Below are positions 59,829-64,000 of a stretch of 64,000 nt of DNA, piece by piece. This DNA is from Calonectria ilicicola (lineage: Eukaryota > Ascomycota > Sordariomycetes > Hypocreales > Nectriaceae): NCBI GenBank assembly GCA_020809705.1, contig CP085834.1:1612001-1676000 (forward strand), in the 5' to 3' direction. The notes under the pieces are model-generated. The model ran no database searches, was not told where the DNA came from, and saw nothing but the letters and a program-made list of their open reading frames with translations. Made by a program: the position numbers and the translations under genes. The number at the start of each line of letters is the position of its first letter. Position 1 is the first letter of the stretch.

Positions 59829-60003
59829 TAGGCAAATTCTGGCAATCTTGGGATAGAGTGATTTGCGATTCGTCAATTTCTCCCGCCCGCCTCACTCAGC
59901 CGCACGCACCTCACGATTACAGCGCAACCCGCAAAATTTGAACTTGACAACTCACTCACTCTATCCTGCCCAGAAATAGCGAGACTCAAAACACGGTGAT
60001 TCC

Positions 60004-61496
60004 ATGAGTCGTACAAACTTTGAAGGGCCAGTCACTGGCCAAAATGTGGTTGCCGGCTTGCATGCCTCGGAGGGTGGCATCGTCAACTTCTATTTTACTA
60101 GCCCACCTGAATCTACCCAACACTTGGAGTCAAATGATACCAAAGCCCTCCAAAGGGATGAACAAGGTCGGCAACATAATTGCTCAGGATCTTGAACTAG
60201 CTCTTGGCATTCTCCTTCCTACACGGAGATAAGTCATCGGATTGCAGCTAACCGCCCAGTATAGTCTCTCCCCAGTCTCCTGTGGACCCCAGCAGAGACA
60301 ATCTCAATACCGCGACACTCCATAAGACAGAAGAACACAGTCTTGTGGAGTTGCAAGATCGAAATTGGCATTCACCCCTCCTAAGAGCCGCCTTTCACGG
60401 TCAGATAAATAGGGTCAGAATGTTGGTGGAAAGTGGCGCCAACTTCTACACGATAGATTATTTATTGAACATACCGCCTTTGAAGGCGAACGATGAGTTA
60501 CACGAGGCTGTGAAAACTTTACTGAGAGAGAAAGATCTGATGCCTGATTCTGATAACGGCGAGGATAAGAACCACGGTTTGACACCGCTATTATGTGCTG
60601 CAATAAAAGGACATGAAGATGTGGTAAAACTGCTTCTAGAAAAGGGGGCGAATATCGATGCGAAAGGGTACAATTGCTCCACTCCACTCATATTCGCTGC
60701 GAGGACTGGAAACGAGGCTATGGTAAGACTCTTGATAGAGAATGACGCCGATCTTGAGGCGAAAGATGATAAGCATCGAACACCACTCTTGGTGAGCACT
60801 TTGAATGGGAATAAGAAAATAGTGGAAGTCCTGCTTGATAAAGGTGCTGATATTGAGGCAAGAGAAATGTATCACTATACGCCGCTCTTGTTTGCTGCAG
60901 AATATGGGCAGGAGGCTATAGTGCAAGTATTGCTGCAAAGGGGAGCTGATTTTGAGGCGAAGAATCACGCTATCATGACGCCACTTCTGGGGGCTGCCTC
61001 ATATGGACGTGAAACAATAATGAAACTGCTAATAGAAAGAGGTGCCAACCTTGAGGCAAGAGATTGTTTTCATAGGACAGCACTTTTGGCAGCTACAGGT
61101 AATAGATGTGTGGGCGCGGCAGCGTTGCTGATAGAGAAAGGTGCAGATATCGAGGTGAAAAACGAGGAGGGTCAAACACCTCTCTTGCTGGCTACAAGGC
61201 TCGGGCATAGAGATGTGGTAGAAATGCTCATCAAGAAAGGTGCCCATCTAGAAGCGAAGGACGTGCATAATAACACGCCGCTTTTGCGTGCTGTACAAGA
61301 AGGGCATGAATCTATAGCGCGGTTGTTGGCAGAGTCGGGCGCTAATCTGGAGGCAAAGGACGCAGATGGCCAGACACCACTACGTTTGGCCAAGGCCAAA
61401 GAGCAAAGTGCCTTAGTCAAGTATCTGATTGGGAAAGGTGCTAAAAAGGGATTTATAGTCCGCTTTTTCTCCCGACACTCGAGAATGGATAGTTAG
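60004..61496 (+). CDS. Ankyrin-repeat protein with short N-terminal glycine-rich motif
   Basis: Model: join(60004..60166,60265..61496), 464 residues. The intron (98 nt) has a GCTAAC branch point and TATAG acceptor, but a weak donor (GTCGGC), so the 5' junction is the least certain part. Residues 5-31 hold a compact pattern NF-x-GPVTGQNVVAG-x8-GGIVNFYF that looks like two short beta-strand units joined by a turn. The rest is nine to ten ankyrin repeats of 33 residues, TPLL...A...G...V..LL..GA.(D/N)(I/L)EAK. There is no NACHT, kinase or membrane segment. Such proteins may work as adaptors or as partners of NLRs. It begins 174 bp from the second DNA transposon. Confidence 0.75.
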
Positions 61497-62749
61497 CTTT
61501 CTTTCATCAAAGCGTCTTAATTGAGATTTGTTATGCATGTCCCAAGCCAGATCTCGCATCCGATATTGCATGCATCATGTGCCTGCTAACTAATTGCTTG
61601 AGTTTAAATGTAAGATAGAAATCCAGCGTCTGAGACCTTGCACTATAAGCTGCCAAGACGACTTAATTACCCAATTTTACTAAGGCTGGGGTGATTTTGC
61701 CTTGTAGGGCATTTGGAGAAGCAATGCCTGCATGTGGAGCTTTTGATGGGGACATATGGAGGCGCAGCTCCGGCAATCAACGGTTTCGACGGCACGAGAA
61801 ATGCGCCTCTTTGTACGGGCCGTGGTTCTACAGCAGACCAAGATGGTTAAGCAGCTGATGATGACGGGTTCCGAGGTCCATAAGGCGACCTGTGTGGGCC
61901 ATGGGCGGCGTAGACGAAGTCAGCTAAGCCGGTGGCAGTGCTGTTGGGCAGCGTGGGGACATCAGCCTACTCAAAGGTGAGCCGCTAAAACATGGCCAAT
62001 GAGATTTGGTGAGTATGATGCTTGAAACTACAGACTGCACAACGTGACAGCTGCCATGTTTCAGTGAGTCAAGCTGCAGCGTCGTGGTGGCTAAAATGGT
62101 CGGCGTCATCATGGTCATTGTCACCCACGGCGTTGAAATTACCTCAACACTGTTTGGTCTCGTTTCATTAGGCAGACTTCTCCACGTTACATAATACGTC
62201 GGTAGTTTATGCCTAGGGGCTGCAGAGTTCCTTGCTGATGGGCACGTGGCGTGAAGGATGCATATGCATTTGCACATTCGGACATTTCCATCCTGAAAGC
62301 CTTGCAGGTTTGCCACCCACCAAAAGTGTGAATTCCAATTCACCACTCCCTTTACATGTCGCAGGTCTCACCTTGGTCTGACGTCGGGCGTTTTTGGCCA
62401 ATCAAATGTACAAGATGCTTCTTTCCACCCTTAAATATGATAGCGACACATGTTGCTTCAGTATTCATAGTAAGACTTCTATCAATCAATGCAATTACCA
62501 GGTTTCTTTTCATGTTACTCAAGGAATACATCCATTTATTTAGTACCTTCAAACATAACTCAATACCGAGAGCCGGCTTCTGGAAGCCGCCCAAAGTGAG
62601 AGAAACCACTGTAGTATGCGAAAAGAAAAAAACATCTTCACTCTATTGAGTCGCCTCAAAAGATTCTATCTAGAGGTTTCTATGGTGAACCAAACGAGCG
62701 TCTTACACTACGGCGCCAACCCGTAGCTCTGAAAGGTCTACTACAACTC
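61497..62749. other. Gene-free interval
   Basis: About 1.25 kb between convergent genes (ankyrin protein on plus, dioxygenase on minus). Frames of 60-140 residues appear on both strands, but none has motifs or splice partners. Confidence 0.4.
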
Positions 62750-64000
62750 CTAGTCATGGTCGTCTCTGTTGGCGATACCCTTTTGGGCCACTCTCCAGCC
62801 TCTTGGCACATCCTCCCATTCAGTCGCAGTCATCAAGCTGTGGTTTTCAGGTTCAATGTCCCATCTGTCGCTAAAATCCCGCTGGAGGGATTTGGCGGAT
62901 GACCAGCCATTTTCGTCGTGCAGAATCAGACGCATGATATATCGTTGCTTCAGAGGATCTTCTCTAGAATCAGTCCACTCGCCCCTTCCGTGAAGGATGC
63001 CGTAGTTGTTGAAAAACAAAATATCTCCGGCTTGTTGCGACAGCTTCAGCTTAGCCTCATCTGCGGCCTCCGAAATGGCCTTGATAGCGTGCTTCTTCTT
63101 GGCTGACAAGGCAGGTGCCCGAGGAGACAGAGGAAATTCCGGGTTTCCGCCAACAAATGCCGAAGCGAAATTCATCTGAAACTTGCCTTCTTCGTAGGCA
63201 AGAATAGGTCGACGCAGGCGCTTCATGGCCGTCATGTCAAATTGGGGTCTTTAACACATCGTCAGAAATTGTTCTCAAGCAGAGTGTTCAGATATACGAA
63301 CCGCCAGTTCTTCTCCCAGTACCAGTCCTCGGTCATGGTGTGCAAAACCTCCGGGTCCTTCTTGGCAAGTATATGACAAATGGCCTCGACACTAGCAAGG
63401 TACTGTTCCCCGCCCTCTTCAGGGAGGCTTTGCGTAAACATGCTGACGATATTTCCATTGTCCACATCGGTGTGAAAGCCCATACGGCAGGATCTTTCAA
63501 GAGGCCGAAGCTTGTCGCGGGTAGGGTTTGCGTATGTCCGATCCCGGATGTGGCCTGAAGGTGTTAGGATTATCGGCTTGCAAAGTGTTTTCAGTGGTTC
63601 AACAACATACTAATACTGTATTCTCTCAGCCCAGCAACGTAGCTGGTCAAGCCGGCCAGCATGATAACCCTATCCTCCTCAGGATACTTTGTAGGGTCCA
63701 AACCACGCAAAATCAAGAAGCCTCTTCCTTGGCTTACCGTCAATGAGGCTTGTTTGAGGTGCCCGCGAAGATCATCGCTCAGCGGGAAAGTATCAGGGCT
63801 GGCTAGGCCTCGTACAATATTCCGTCCTAAATTCAATGTTAATCATATTGCTTCTAAACTTGATTCAAGTATAATGGGGAGAGGCAAACCTTTGAAATAT
63901 GCAACAGCATTCTCGATTGACTTGATGTTGTCTGCACTCAAAAGCACAATATATTGGCCAGAGTTCCCTTCAAACGTCTCCCCTGTCCAGAAGAGATCCC
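62750..64000 (-). CDS. TauD/TfdA-like Fe(II)/2-oxoglutarate dioxygenase (5' part outside window)
   Basis: Model: complement(join(62750..63248,63302..63554,63617..63826,63890..>64000)); introns 53, 62 and 63 nt. The reading frame is open at the window edge, so the N-terminus is missing; about 357 residues are present. FHTDVDNG supplies the HxD iron ligands, GILHGRG the distal histidine and RYIMRLILHD the 2-oxoglutarate-binding arginine region. LILRGL and SHIRDRTYANP are also typical of fungal TauD-type proteins. These enzymes hydroxylate or desaturate small molecules in the cytosol; the substrate is not predictable here. Splicing the third intron at GTTCGT gives NWRPQFDM and keeps frame, while the more obvious GTATAT donor does not. 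Confidence 0.85.

Larger units (their letters stand above)
56999..59830 (-). mobile_element. Fot1/pogo-like DNA transposon with pristine ends and RIP-degraded interior
   Basis: TA at both edges (56999-57000, 59829-59830), then 74-bp terminal inverted repeats differing at one position. On the minus strand around 58440-58640 a stop-ridden reading resembles the end of a Fot1-type DDE transposase, including the FQPFKNIYQKAL stretch. At 2.83 kb the size fits. The interior is AT-rich and non-coding today. Confidence 0.8.

Overview
This is filamentous ascomycete (Pezizomycotina-type) nuclear DNA. The genes carry short GT-AG introns of about 47-166 nt with CTAAC/CTGAC-like branch points. There are Zn2Cys6 regulators, fungal NACHT-type NOD-like receptors and a heme-thiolate peroxidase. 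Two very AT-rich blocks consist of transposons degraded in the way repeat-induced point mutation (RIP) degrades repeats. I cannot name the species.

Left arm (1-28.5 kb), gene-bearing. 1-663 is the 3' end of a fungal transcription factor. 875-1703 is a small membrane protein and 3749-4486 a secreted heme-thiolate peroxidase. 5745-15884 looks like a sugar-catabolism cluster: an MFS sugar transporter (frameshifted), a short-chain dehydrogenase, a GFO/IDH/MocA oxidoreductase, a kinase of the AnmK/levoglucosan-kinase family and a Zn2Cys6 regulator. The three promoter regions of the structural genes share a palindrome, TCGGA-N4/5-TCCGA, which fits control by a Zn2Cys6 factor. My working model is import, oxidation and phosphorylation of an anhydrosugar. 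17785-18882 is a secreted zincin metalloprotease with a likely 6-nt microexon. 21250-28367 holds two NLR-type STAND proteins (PNP-NACHT-ankyrin, and NACHT with a helical N-terminus).

Middle (28.5-59.8 kb), transposons. 28503-56728 is one Fot1/pogo-like DNA transposon split by a nest of Ty3/gypsy-type LTR elements, all on the minus strand. Matching LTRs and 5-bp target duplications let the insertion order be read. The youngest insertion is a 393-bp TRIM-like element with two identical 106-bp terminal repeats and no visible RIP. A second Fot1/pogo-like element (56999-59830) has a decayed interior but nearly identical GC-rich terminal inverted repeats.

Right arm (59.8-64 kb). 60004-61496 is an ankyrin-repeat protein with a short glycine-rich N-terminal motif that may be a signalling/amyloid-type motif. 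62750-64000 is the 3' part of a TauD/TfdA-like Fe(II)/2-oxoglutarate dioxygenase. Innate-immunity-type genes thus lie on both sides of the transposon island. Gene models were spliced by eye and checked only for reading frame and motif continuity.
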